From NCBI GenBank assembly GCA_034440575.1, contig JAOTOL010001473.1:17501-81500 (forward strand): DNA of 64,000 bases, given 5' to 3'. Of this stretch, positions 34,290-45,110 are shown one piece after another. A program made the translations under genes and the position numbers. The notes beneath the pieces are model-generated. The model did no database searches. It saw nothing but the letters and a program-made list of their open reading frames with translations, and had not been told where the DNA came from. Origin of the DNA: Imbricaverruca yamaguchii (Eukaryota > Arthropoda > Thecostraca > Neoverrucidae). The first letter of the stretch is position 1. Each line of letters starts with the position of its first letter.

Positions 34290-35443
34290 TTGGGTACCAC
34301 TTAATACGGGCGAAGCCGGTAACACGCTGTCGAATATACGCAGCGTATGCATAGTACGGGGGATAAAATGAGGATTTAAGAGGTGCAGGTGCAAAACTTA
34401 GAGCGACATAGTCCCGGAAGGGATCTCCAATACCTTTTATACACATATTATACCCGGAAGAACGTACAAAGCGAAGTAGGACAGATCAAATATGGCAGAG
34501 AATTACCATCTTACCGCGGCGAAATGCAGTAAGGACGTATCTGAAGTGTGGTCGTCGCCAGGATGGAATAAGGTGGGGAAAGGGGTCGAGTCCCTTAATG
34601 TACATCAAATTTAGCATTGGGCTTATGGTGCTGCATGCCAAAATGAATTGACCGAAAGGCACTTTAACCCCTCTATATGCGGCAGCGCCCCTGATAGAGG
34701 AGGCAAGGAGGGGAGCAATTGTTTCTTTTTTAATATCGACAGGACCATAGGGAGCACGTGATAGGCAGACATTCCTTTTATGGGGGCATCTGTGAACCTC
34801 CGTACCAGCTCAGCAACATGGGTGGAACTTCCAGAACACGATTTGGGAGACGCAATGCCTGGAGGTAACAGGAAGGCCGGTGGATTGGGGGAGGTGGACT
34901 CACGTCAGTCGTAAGCGGGGAGGTGGACATTAATCACCAGATTGCAGCGGTGGACTCACGCCAGTCGTTGACCCATCCCAAAAGTGTGTAAAATTTCACT
35001 CTAGTTCGGAGGTTACATTCGGCGGATGGACTGAAAAGCGGTCAGACGTGGGGTGCTAAAAGCGGTCAAGCATGTATTGGCGGCATTCCCTAACAATGCG
35101 TTCAGAACTAGATCTGGATGATTTTTTTAAAAAACTCCTACATGTCCGCGTAGTCGACCTATCCGGCTTATGTGCTGTTTCCGATTCAGAGCATGAATGG
35201 AGGATCACAATCGAAGTTCGTGGAGCAGAGACTTTGCATATCGTTATTTCAAATCAATGATCATAGGCCTCATGAGCAACAATGAAATGGCATACGCCAC
35301 ACCTGTTCCATAGCAGTACCAGAGCCGGTAGCAGTGTCGAGTGCCGCGAGGACGGGCGCAGCTTGTCTGCCCCTGGTCACAACGGCAGCAGCAAATCACG
35401 CCAACAGGACAGTGGGACCGGGCGATACGACGGCAGAGTCAAG
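34290..35443 (+). repeat. Left arm of a ~1.1-kb inverted repeat
   Basis: From GGGTACCACTTAATACGGGC onward it matches the reverse complement of 40540-41631 at high but imperfect identity. The shared block includes CTTTTATACACATATTATAC and CCATAGCAGTACCAGAGCC. Open frames inside are not conserved intact in the other arm. Confidence 0.85.
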
Positions 35444-35690
35444 TGCCGCCAGGACGGGCCGACACAGGGAGCGCCGCCAACCCGTCAGTGGTCACAGTGG
35501 TCACAGTGGCAGCAGCAAAACACGCCAACAAAACGGCAGGATCGGGCGGCATGAAACCAATGCAAAGTGCCGCCAGAACGGGCAACACAGGAGGCGCCGC
35601 CAGTCCGTCCCTGGTCACGGTGGCAACAACAAACACGGTTACAAAAGGCAGAACCGAACAACACGACACGACACACAGCAGAGACGGTGA
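35335..35690. repeat. ~100-125-bp tandem repeat, about three units
   Basis: GTGCCGCCAGGACGGG and CAGCAGCAAAACACGCCAAC recur near 35341, 35443 and 35568. This leaves long open frames on both strands that look like repeat artefacts. Confidence 0.8.
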
Positions 35691-37105
35691 CACATGGCCG
35701 GCAGTGTGAGGGTGGACATCCTATCGCTGCCTGGTGACATGATGGCGGACCTGCCTAGATGCCTGCCCCTGCGCTCTGCCGAGCAGAGTTCTTGTGCAAC
35801 CAGCCAATGCGCACATGCAACCTAACTCTAGTCAGCCTCCGTCTCACACAACTAGCCACACTCCTAGCGGTGTTGTGCCCTCCTTTCGGTGTTATGCCCT
35901 CGTAAACTGACGCTTGTTTCGTGCCGTATTTGGGCAATCAGAAGAGGGGAGACTCGAATCAACAACACTCCCCATCCCGTGAACGGTCCAAGGAACACCA
36001 TTGTTGCAAATTGTAGTGTTTGACCTCATATCTAATAAGGTACAACAACCCGTTGATGGTGGAAACAATGAACTTAACTAAACTAAACATTGAACTATTG
36101 CATTGACTACTGAGGCTAGAATATGGTTATTGGTTATTTTACCATTCTTTGATGACATTTTTACATGTTACTCGTATTTAAACATTTTGGCTTTTAAAAA
36201 TGCGTTTTCATACCATACCACACCATACCTTACTAGGTATAATGTGTTCATTTCACGTTTGCTAATTTTGTTTAATATACACCTCTTTCGTAGTCGGAGC
36301 CGCCCTGTTTTTGACGGCTCCGGCTCCGACTGCGGCTCCGAGTAAAATGTCCCGGCGGCTCCGGCTCCGGGCAAAATGTTCCGGCTCCGGCGTCTCCGGC
36401 TCCGCATCCCTGTGTATTACCCATCATCTGACGCACAACCTTCAAAATGGGGAATAATTAGTTTCTGAAATATTCTGGCTACAGGTATACTTGTGTGCTA
36501 TACATGTGTACTATATGTATCTTTCATACCGAGAGCTTGCCGAACATGGAACAAGCTTCTTCCAGATGTGAGGAATTCAGGTGGCTACAGTGTTTTCAGG
36601 CGGAGGCTTTCGGTAATGCTGCGCATGTTCGGGCTCTAACTTCTAGTGCTTCCGTGTAATGCGTGTATGATCGTGACGATGGTTTGTGCGGCACCTTGGT
36701 GCACCTGTAACGAAAACTGAGATACCCTGATCGGGAGGATCCGAAAATACATTACATTACATGTGTAACAAATGCCTACTTATATACTATCGGTGACATG
36801 CACTATAACGACTAATTTGCTAATTTTGCCCGCACGTACCTACTTCCGTGAAAGCGCAGAACACTTATTTTATAATATGAGACATATGGTAAGTTCCAAA
36901 ACGGGGAGACGTTAGAAATGGATACCTCTCAGAACAGCTACAGAGTAAACAGTAAACAGAGTAAACAATACAGAAGCAGCAAATTAGTATACATTAAGTG
37001 CATTTAGTTCTCGTTAATTTCAACCGCCTTAATGCTGCGGTGTCCGCGAATCCGACGGCCATACAGAGTATAGCACATTTGATGTCTTGTATTGTACTTG
37101 CACTC
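35691..37105. other. Intergenic, unclassified
   Basis: No gene supported. A GC-rich GGCTCC hexamer tract lies at about 36295-36405. Confidence 0.5.
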
Positions 37106-37113
37106 TCATGCCG

Positions 37114-37393
37114 CAGTGTCCTAAAGTTACTTCACCATTAACTGTGCGGATGAAGGAAGAAGTTGCTTGGGAATAGTGAAAAATTGGAAGAAAGTAAAGG
37201 ATTGCTACTGAAGGATTAAAAAGTGGAATGCCTTTCACTTCAGTTACATGCATTTTACATTATTTAGCAGTTGTGTGCATCATGACTGCCCATACATCAT
37301 GTGGCAAAATGGTAAAAACCTAAGTCGAGGATGAAATAGCACAACTCCATTAACTGTGAATTTCCAGGGCACATGGTTAATTATTTTACATTG
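37114..37393 (+). mobile_element. hAT-type MITE, copy 3, exact 8-bp TSD
   Basis: A 280-bp copy of the CAGTGTCC element, flanked by TCATGCCG on both sides (37106-37113 and 37394-37401). Its right terminus has mutated to CATTG. Confidence 0.95.
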
Positions 37394-37401
37394 TCATGCC
37401 G

Positions 37402-38520
37402 TCAGTACGATTTCAAGATTGACAGTCCACGAGGAAGTATGTATCTATGATAATACAAGCAGAAAGTACACAGTTGCAAGGTTTTCGTTGAACGCTGGTT
37501 ACGAGGGGCCAATTCAATATCGACATTTGTTCTGGACCCTTTCGCAAGGCGTCATTCCCCGTCCCCTGTTGCAAAGTTGAAGCCAACTCCAGGTGTTAGG
37601 CTTGTACTTTCATGTCACCTATCCGTCGTCGATGACTCCGTCACGTGGAAGTCGGAAGCGTCGCGTGGGAGTTAACAACCTGCTAATGTTATACCACACT
37701 TTGTTAGCATCCACGTTTGTGTACCACCTGCCGCAATGCATATTTTTTTGTGCATGGGTGGAGCTCCCAGTGGGTCGTGGGATCTTGACGCCCTGGTTTA
37801 GTACCCTGCTAATGCTAAGTTGTCATTTTCCACATCTAATCTGAAAGTATGTCTTGAAAATATGGATCTGGGTCTCCAGGGTTAGTGGGAGATCTTCAGC
37901 ACTGACTTCGTGCATCGATGATACACTGTCCCATTATTTTTCCCTGAGTCTAGTCTCGGTAGTCTGCTCGCTTGGGCGCAGTTAGCGAAGGGACAATTCT
38001 TCACCCACTGGCTCTAGATGAGGAGAGGATCTCCAAATGCTCGAACGCACCTCTTGGTATTTTCAGCTCAACTCCCTCTGGGGATACTGGAGGCACCCCT
38101 TTAAAATTTCAGTCTGTGGGGATGGCGCCACCTGGAAGTCATCATGACTGCACACACCGTCGCTCCAACTAGGGGCGAATATAGGTGGGACCGAGAAACA
38201 TTCTCCAGGTAAAAATGAAGCCTTCTGATCGGGAATAGCGCAAATGGGAAAATGTTGAGTGCAGCCAATCCAGGTCTTTGTGCCACCTCCCTCCATGATG
38301 ACACCCTATGTCTCAAATACTGAATGACCGAAGCAGTCGATGCACCCCAACGCCCAAATAACCAACCTATATCTCAAATAACTAACTGTGACCTAAGGAA
38401 ATCCCTTCGTTCACCCTTGGTTTCTTAACCCTGTATACTCGCATCGTTGTTCGATGTAATCTTCGCTTCGCGTTGCTTGTGCCACTCGGAGCTTAGGGTA
38501 CCTCGTCGATATCACGTACA
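37402..38520. other. Intergenic, nothing recognised
   Basis: Several short open frames on both strands without domain similarity or splice support. Confidence 0.4.
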
Positions 38521-38534
38521 CCTTCACATTATAT

Positions 38535-38747
38535 TCACAGAAATATGCTTCTTGGCTGCTCTTGGAACGGACCTCGACAGAAAGGGCATCTGACTCTGTC
38601 GCCAACCCGTGCCTGGATGGTCTCCAAGCAGGTCCTGCATCCATACGCATGTAGACAGGGCAGCACCGCGGCGCGGATGACATCTACACTCCAGAGCCGC
38701 AGGCATATCTGGCAGCGCTGTGAAATGATCAGAATGTTTAATTCCAT
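38535..38747 (-). CDS. RING-finger exon, unassigned E3 ligase-like
   Basis: A 70-codon minus-strand frame with a complete C3HC4 RING pattern: CQIC, then 15 residues to PCLHAYGCRTCL, then 13 residues to CPFC. Spacing (C-x2-C-x15-C-x-H-x3-C-x2-C-x13-C-x2-C) fits a RING domain, which normally binds two zinc ions and an E2 enzyme. A CATTTCACAG acceptor lies just before the first cysteine and a CGAG/GTCCGT donor just after the last, so this may be one exon of a TRIM/RNF-type gene. No neighbouring exons were found, so it could be a gene fragment. Confidence 0.45.
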   Translation of the reverse strand: MELNILIISQRCQICLRLWSVDVIRAAVLPCLHAYGCRTCLETIQARVGDRVRCPFCRGPFQEQPRSIFL

Positions 38748-38749
38748 TC

Positions 38750-39830
38750 GCTGTTGTATTCCACATGTTATTCATACAATTCACTACAATTTGCGTCAGT
38801 AGAATGTGTATATGACACAACACTATTTTCCATAACTTTTAATACATTCACAAAGTTCCCAAAATCAATTTTCGTAGTCTGAGCTTGTTTGGTGAATTTT
38901 CATCGCACACAACGGCGAGTGAACACGGCATTTACTGGACGGGTTAATTCCCCGTCGTGTTGTTAAGAAAACCGAGTACATGACTACTTGGAGCAAGCGA
39001 AGTGCACTACCCCCGGGCCATAGAAGCTATGGCCCGGGGGTAGCCTCGCGATTTTTTCCAATTGTTGATTATCATAACGTGCATCGGATATATTTGGCAT
39101 GGAGCCCCAACTGCGCACGACGGTGTAGCTTTTTTTTGCATAAATATCGCATCTCATTCCATCGCATAGCTTGCACGGTTCACAAGACAGGCGATGAGCA
39201 ACTTCCGAAGTTCATGTGGAGTGTGAAATACGATGTCTAGGCTTTAGGGCGCATCGACTGTATTGATCATTTAGCTGACATACGGTGTAAAAAAGCACGT
39301 AGATGTCTTTCTAGGCTGGGTAAATAGGGACTGACTGAAGTTGTCTTCAAGTTATCAAAAGTCCATTGTATGCATATTTTGCGGGAAAATATAACGCACG
39401 GTAATTCGAGGTCAATGACTTTGGCAAGGCTTCTGATGGGGTGGAGTGATGTGAGGACAGCAACAAAAACGTAATGCGAATTATCAGAGAATGTTAGCTG
39501 CCGAAAAATGCTCTTTTTCTGATGTGAAAAAGTATGCGTACGTTGTCATGGTTGTGGGGTAGGCAATGATCATCAACGTGCGGAAAGTGATTCTAGTTCC
39601 GGAGGTGGTGCCGGAGACGGAGCTGGCACCGGTGCCAGAACCGGAGCTGCTGCTGTGGCGAGAGCTGGTGCTGGTGCTGAAGCCAGAGCAGGTGCTGCTG
39701 GTCCTGCATCGAACTGGGGAGAAGGAGGGAAAGGGTTATATAGCATATGCATAGTTGTTGCAATGGGAAACCAAAGTTTGTTGGCATTACCACAGGGAAG
39801 GATATTCAACTTGCTGCATATTCCTGGCAA
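38750..39830. other. Intergenic with hairpin and GC-rich triplet tract
   Basis: Contains the hairpin at 39007-39043, a dispersed-motif copy at 39240-39275, and a GCT/GGT/GAG triplet-rich tract at about 39596-39715 that gives Ala/Pro/Glu-rich open frames on both strands. No gene supported. Confidence 0.5.
39007..39043. repeat. GC-rich perfect hairpin, 17-bp arms
   Basis: CTACCCCCGGGCCATAG pairs exactly with 39027-39043 across a 3-nt AAG loop. Confidence 0.95.
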
Positions 39831-39834
39831 GACA

Positions 39835-40532
39835 TTAACCTCTGGGGGGTTTTTCAACCCTCTCAGGTTTTTCGCTGATACCGGACGAATCGCTCGCGGT
39901 AGCGCGCCCAAATTTGGCATACATTTTTCCACGTCAATTTGGCATGCTGTTTAAAAATGTTGAAGTAAGGTCATCTAGGGTCAACGAGTAAGTCAAGGTC
40001 AAGTGAGGTCACCTCCAAAAAGGCTTAACCAGTTGTCACCCTTTAACGGATATATATTTTAATGAAACTTTCAGCGTTTGCTCATCTTTAGGGTTGCAAC
40101 AAAACGTTCGAGTGAAATTTTCATTTTTCCCGTTTTTGACTGCATAAATTTTGCATATTTGCCAATTGCAGTTCAAATAGAAGATTCTGGCTAAAGTAAG
40201 CATTTTTTATTAGGGAAAGTTGGCTTCTAACAACGTTTCTCGGTCTGCTCCACCAATTGGAAAAGGAAAATTAAAGGAAACTTTAAAATTTAAAACTTTG
40301 AAATTTCCAAAAAAATATTTATTTTTTGGGACCAAAAAAAAATGAATGGCCCTGGTCGATTTCGCTGTCCTTTTCTCATTCCAAATACTTTTTTTCATAT
40401 CCCAAAATGAACTCCCCAGAGGCAAAAACATAATGCAAGTCGTGAAAAGTCGTGAAAATCTAGCCCCTCTGGTGACGTCACTTTTGGGGGAAAATTGGGG
40501 GGGGATGGATCAGGACCCTACTCGTCGAGCGC
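39835..40532 (-). mobile_element. TIR repeat E, copy 1
   Basis: The reverse complement shares CRACGAGTAGGG at its 5' side, GGGAAGTTAATTTT-like and GAAATCGGTCAGGGCC-like segments, and GGTAGCGC next to CCAAATTTGG near its 3' side, with copies at 52322 and 62722. Its edge overlaps the right arm of the large inverted repeat. Confidence 0.65.
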
Positions 40533-40539
40533 TTTCCGA

Positions 40540-41631
40540 CTTGACTGCCGTCGTATCGCTCGGTTCCACTGTACTGCTGGCGTGTTTTGCTGCTGCCGCT
40601 GTGACCAGGGGCAGAGAAGCTGCGCCCATCCTCGCGGCACTTGACACTGCTACCGGCTCTGGTACTGCTATGAAACAGGTGTGACGTATGCCGTTTCATT
40701 GTTGCTCATGAGGCCTATGATCATTGATTTGAAAGAACGATATGCAAAGTCTCTGCTCAACGAACTTCGATTGTGATCCTTCATTCATTCTCTGAATCGG
40801 AAACAGCACGTAAGCCGACTAGGTCGACTACGCGGACGTGTAGGAGTGTTTTGAATCATCCCGATATAGTTCTGAACGCATTGTTAGGGAATACCACCAA
40901 TACATGCCTGACCGCTTTTAGCACCCCATGTCTGACCGCTTTCCAGTTCATCCGCCGAATGTAACCTCCGAACTAGAGTGAAATTTTACATACCTTTGGG
41001 ATGGGTCAACCCCCGCTTACGATTGGCGTGAGCCCACCTCCCCTAATCCTTAGGCCTTCCTGTTACCTCCAGGCATTGCGTCTCCCAAATCGTTTTCTGG
41101 AAGTTCCACCCATGTTGCTGAGCTGGTACGGAGGTTCACAGATGCCCCCATAAAAGGAATGTCTCCCTCTCACGTGCTCCCTATGGTCCTGTCGATCTGA
41201 AAAAAGAAACGATTGCCTCCTATATCAGGGGCACTGCCGCATATAGAGGCCTTTCGGTCAATTAATTTTGGTATGCAGCACCATAAGCCCAATGCTAAAT
41301 TTTATGTGCATTAGGAGACTCGACACCCCTCCCCACCTTATTCCATCATGGCGAAGACCACACTTCAGATACGTCCTTACTGCATTTCGCCGGGGTAAGG
41401 TGCTAATTCTCTGCCATATTTGACCTGTCCTACCTCGCTTTGTACGTTCTTCCGGGTATAATATGTGTATAAAAGGTATTGGAGATCCCTTCTGGGACTA
41501 TGACGCTCTAAGTTTTGCACCTGCACCTCTTAAATCCTCATTTTATCCCCCGTACTATGCATACGCTGCGCATATTCGACAGCGTGTTAGCGGCTTGGCC
41601 CGTATTAAGTGGTACCCCTGTATACCCCAGA
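40540..41631 (-). repeat. Right arm of the ~1.1-kb inverted repeat
   Basis: Reverse complement of 34290-35443, ending with GCCCGTATTAAGTGGTACCC. The arms are separated by about 5.1 kb. Confidence 0.85.
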
Positions 41632-41634
41632 CTT

Positions 41635-42370
41635 GATAAAAGCAATTAAAGCTAAGAAAGCTGCATTTAGAGTGCTTAAGGAAGCTTCAAATATCGTAAA
41701 TGTAAAGGCGTATCGAAAAGCTAGGGACACTGAAGCAAAAATCCAGAGCAGCACTGCGAGCAAAAGAGCTGGATTTAGCTAGGAACTGTAATAGGGACAC
41801 CAAAAAGTTTTTTAGTTTCTACAAGCTGAGTAAAGTTTCTAGCACAATTGGTCCACTGGAAGTAAATGACTATATTGGGTGAGGATACTGAGATGGTTGA
41901 AGAGCCGAGCAAGCAGTTTAAGAGTGATTCTAAATGGTACAAAGTCATCATGGCAAAATGTTCTTAGTGGAGTCACTAAGAACAACAAGAACTGAACGAC
42001 AAGAAAAAATGCAACAAATATTGCATCCAATTTAACAAATACCGTTTTAATTTAACAGAAATGATGCAATTTGATCTCACCAATTCAAAATTAAAGTTAA
42101 CCACAGCAGAACAAGGTTAAGGCAAACTTTCTTCACCAACAGGGTAGTAGAACACTGGAACCAGCTGCCAGAAAACATTGTCAGTAGCAGCACATTGAAC
42201 ATCTTTAAAAACAGCATAGACAATTATTATCAGAATAGAGGGCTTGCTTTTCAGTATTACAGGGAGGGCTGATTGACAGATTTGGTGGGCAACTGGTTCA
42301 ATGTACAGAGTGCAACCAAGAAGGGCCCTTGTGGCTCATAGTTGCACTAATCTTTTATGTCTTTATGTCT
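41635..42370 (+). mobile_element. CR1/Jockey-like non-LTR retrotransposon remnant
   Basis: The left part translates, with a frameshift and stops, to PDLIKAIKAKKAAFRVLKEA and DTKKFFSFYKL followed by IGPLEVND. This is the typical linker between endonuclease and reverse transcriptase. After a deletion the C-terminal end appears (HWNQLPENIVSSSTLNIFKN), then a 3' tail of short TTTATGTC repeats. The RT domain is missing and the element is dead. Confidence 0.8.
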
Positions 42371-42379
42371 TTATATCAC

Positions 42380-42890
42380 TGGCACGTATGAGAAAAGGTC
42401 ATGTTGTGCCTGCAGAACTCAAGCTCAGAGCACTGTAACTTATTTCGTCCTACGGAGACTACACATCGACCTATACGGATGGTTCCAAAACAGGTATCGA
42501 ATCTCATCGAAGTCTTTAAACTTGTTCATAGTCAGGAGAAGGGATATTTCAGTGAAATGTTTAAAGTTAACAGAAATGATGCAATTGGAGGTCATCAATT
42601 CAAAATTAAAGTTAACCACAGCAGAACAAGGTGAAGACAGTCTTTCTTCGCCAACAAGGTAGTAGAACACTGGAACCAACTGTCAGAAACCATTGTAAGT
42701 AGCAGCACATTGAACGTCTTTAAAAACAGCATAGACAATCATTATAAGAATAAAGGGCTTGCTTTTCAGTATTACAGGGAGGGCTGCTCGAGGGATTTGG
42801 TGGGCAACTGGTTGAGTGTACACAGTGCAACCAAGAAGGGCCCGTGTGGCTCATAGTTGCACTAATCTTTTAACTCTTCATGTCTTTATG
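42380..42890 (+). mobile_element. CR1-like non-LTR retrotransposon, 5'-truncated 3' end
   Basis: A second copy of the same 3' end. It encodes LIEVFKLVHSQEKGYFSEMF and HWNQLSETIVSSSTLNVFKN interrupted by a stop, ending in the same GCTCATAGTTGCACTAATC 3' UTR. 5' truncation is typical of target-primed reverse transcription. Confidence 0.8.
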
Positions 42891-42899
42891 TTTTCTATC

Positions 42900-43060
42900 A
42901 GTATAGTCCAAAACTAGAGTAAAATTCAGCAGTATTCTGGAATACAAAAGTGATTCTGGTGTATGACGTCACCCGGCGTAGGTCTTGTCTAGTTTAAACC
43001 AAGTATACTAGAACTGCGAACTTTTTGTCCTGTTGTCCCTAGTTATATTACCTTGGATAT
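42900..43060 (+). repeat. Direct repeat partner of 34050-34210
   Basis: Same ~160-bp sequence and orientation as the earlier copy, including TATGACGTCACCCGGCGTAG. Confidence 0.8.
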
Positions 43061-43770
43061 CGCAGCGCGAAGCTGTCTCCAAAGCAATAACGAAAGGTGT
43101 GGCGTGGTTGGTGTGCTTTGCATAACCGGCATTTGCAAGGGTGAGTATCTATCTAGTTCAACATAGCCAGTCTAGTGCTATCTAGTGAACAACCTGATTC
43201 ATCAATGGTAGTAGAACATAAGTCAGATAATAAGGCAAATGAATGGACTAGGTTTGGTTAGGTTAGTTTACGTCTTAATTTGTATTTTTCTCAAATACCT
43301 AATAACAAAGATAGTCTTCGAGTTAGGTAGCATAGCATGAAAGGGAATGCTTTAAAAAATGTGGCCAAACTAAACCAGGGTGGCAGGATCCCGGCACATA
43401 GGATTGAGGCAGCAGCGGTGCTACTGTCAAAGAACGGATACGGATTAGTGTGGGTCAGTGGTAGTGGTGGGACATATTATTTGCAGTTAATACCGCCAGC
43501 AAGGCGCCGCGACCTCTACTAGATCACGGTGTGATTGAGGTAGCGTCTGGTTGGGACGATGCAGGGTCCGCACTATTTTGAATGAGATGTATTGCAAACA
43601 GCTGCATTTCTATAATATAGCTAGCTTGAAGCGGCTACCATGCCAGATCTGCTAAATGCTGTGCAGTGACTTGCGATTTCAGGCCATGGCCATGACTGCA
43701 ATGTGAAATAGCCTGCGATTTCACTTTGTATCATATTTCGTATGTAACCCTCACAAGATTAAAGTTCAGG
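43061..43770. other. Intergenic, unclassified
   Basis: Includes a 61-codon plus-strand frame at 43337-43522 without a recognisable domain and no clear splice support. Confidence 0.4.
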
Positions 43771-43779
43771 AGATTGGAA

Positions 43780-45110
43780 GCTGGCAAATGTAGTTCTTAT
43801 TTTGAAATAAGGCGAAAAGGGGAAAGTTGAAAATGATAGACTAGCAAGACTAACATCCTTAGGCTATATGATGTTTTTAAAAAATTAGTAATCACATAGT
43901 GGTTGGTTTTCTGGAAGGGAACATAACACCCAGCATATGTTTAGAAAAGGTTGATCTCACTGACAAATATCTAACTTTTTGGATTTTTCCACAGACAAGT
44001 ATGATAAGACATATTGATTTAATCCTGATATGGAAATCAGTTTAAGCTATAGCTTTCAGATAGACAGTAGAGTGGTGCTAGGCAGCATGAAGATTGATGA
44101 ATATGGTGGCATGAAGATGGTGCTAGGTGGCATGAAAACAAGATACTCTTAGTGAAGTACTGCAAGGGTCAGTACTGGAACTACCATCGATCACAATATT
44201 TGTAAATAGTATTGAAAGGGTATAAAATGTGCCAAATTAAATTTAGCTTTGATAGGTGTTGAATAATGCATACAGGTAGATATCATATCAGGAATCCATA
44301 CTTGTTGGGCAGTCAAGTACTAGCTGTGACTCAACAGAAGCACTTGGTGTTATTGTGAACACAAAATTGTTATACATCATATTGTGTCGACAAATTATGG
44401 ACAACATACAACAGAAGCAATAACAAAACTTTAGGCCATATTTTAAATAGTGAAGCTTGATCCCCTATAGCTATGGAAAAAGTTGGTAATACTTAGAGAG
44501 TGCAAAAGAGGATTAGTAATTTGAGCAACCTAGCATATGAGACAAGATTAAAAAGATATGAATGTGTGTACACTTAGATACAGAAAAATAAGGGAAAAGG
44601 TCTCATCAAGTTATTTAAATTTATATATGGTCAGCAACAGATGCATATCTAGGATAACACAAATTATGCAATTAGTTATTAGAGACCACCAATTAAAAAT
44701 CACAGATAATTATATCAAGATAAAGACCAGTCTTTCTTTACTAGCAGGCTAGTTAACATTGGAACCAGCTATCACCAGCTATCTAAAAAATTAGCAGACT
44801 GATATCAAAAGGAGAAAATAATTTTCTTTCACTATTTCATGGATAACTCATGAACAAATGTTGTGGACAACTAGTTCTTAATGTCCAAAAAGTGTAACCA
44901 AGATGGGACCTGTCAGGGCTAAAAGAACACTTTTATGTGGGGGGAGAGGCAGCAGGATGTGCCATGAGACTGAAATGTATTCTACTGGGGGGGGGGGGGT
45001 GAAAAGATGCCAGACATTGCCCACCAGCTTCAAAGTGGGGGGGGGACTGCCCTGTTCCTATGCCATTGGCCCCTGTGGCTCATGGTTGCATTATCTTTCA
45101 AGTTTCTTTA
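43780..45110 (+). mobile_element. Older CR1-like non-LTR retrotransposon with decayed RT
   Basis: Translated pieces such as DWKLANVVLILK, then SLGYM and GWFSGREHNTQHMF, fit reverse-transcriptase motifs of the CR1/Jockey group. A diverged 3' end follows (LSNLAYETRLKRYE). It has many stops and very few CpG. G-runs near 44990 and 45039 interrupt the 3' part. Confidence 0.65.

Noticed and set aside
35334..35709. 118- and 122-codon plus-strand ORFs.
   Set aside because: They fall on a three-unit tandem repeat within an inverted-repeat arm, and the other arm does not preserve them.
39573..39932. Ala/Pro/Glu-rich ORFs over the triplet-rich tract.
   Set aside because: Low-complexity GCT/GGT/GAG repeats leave all frames open on both strands; no domain or splice evidence.
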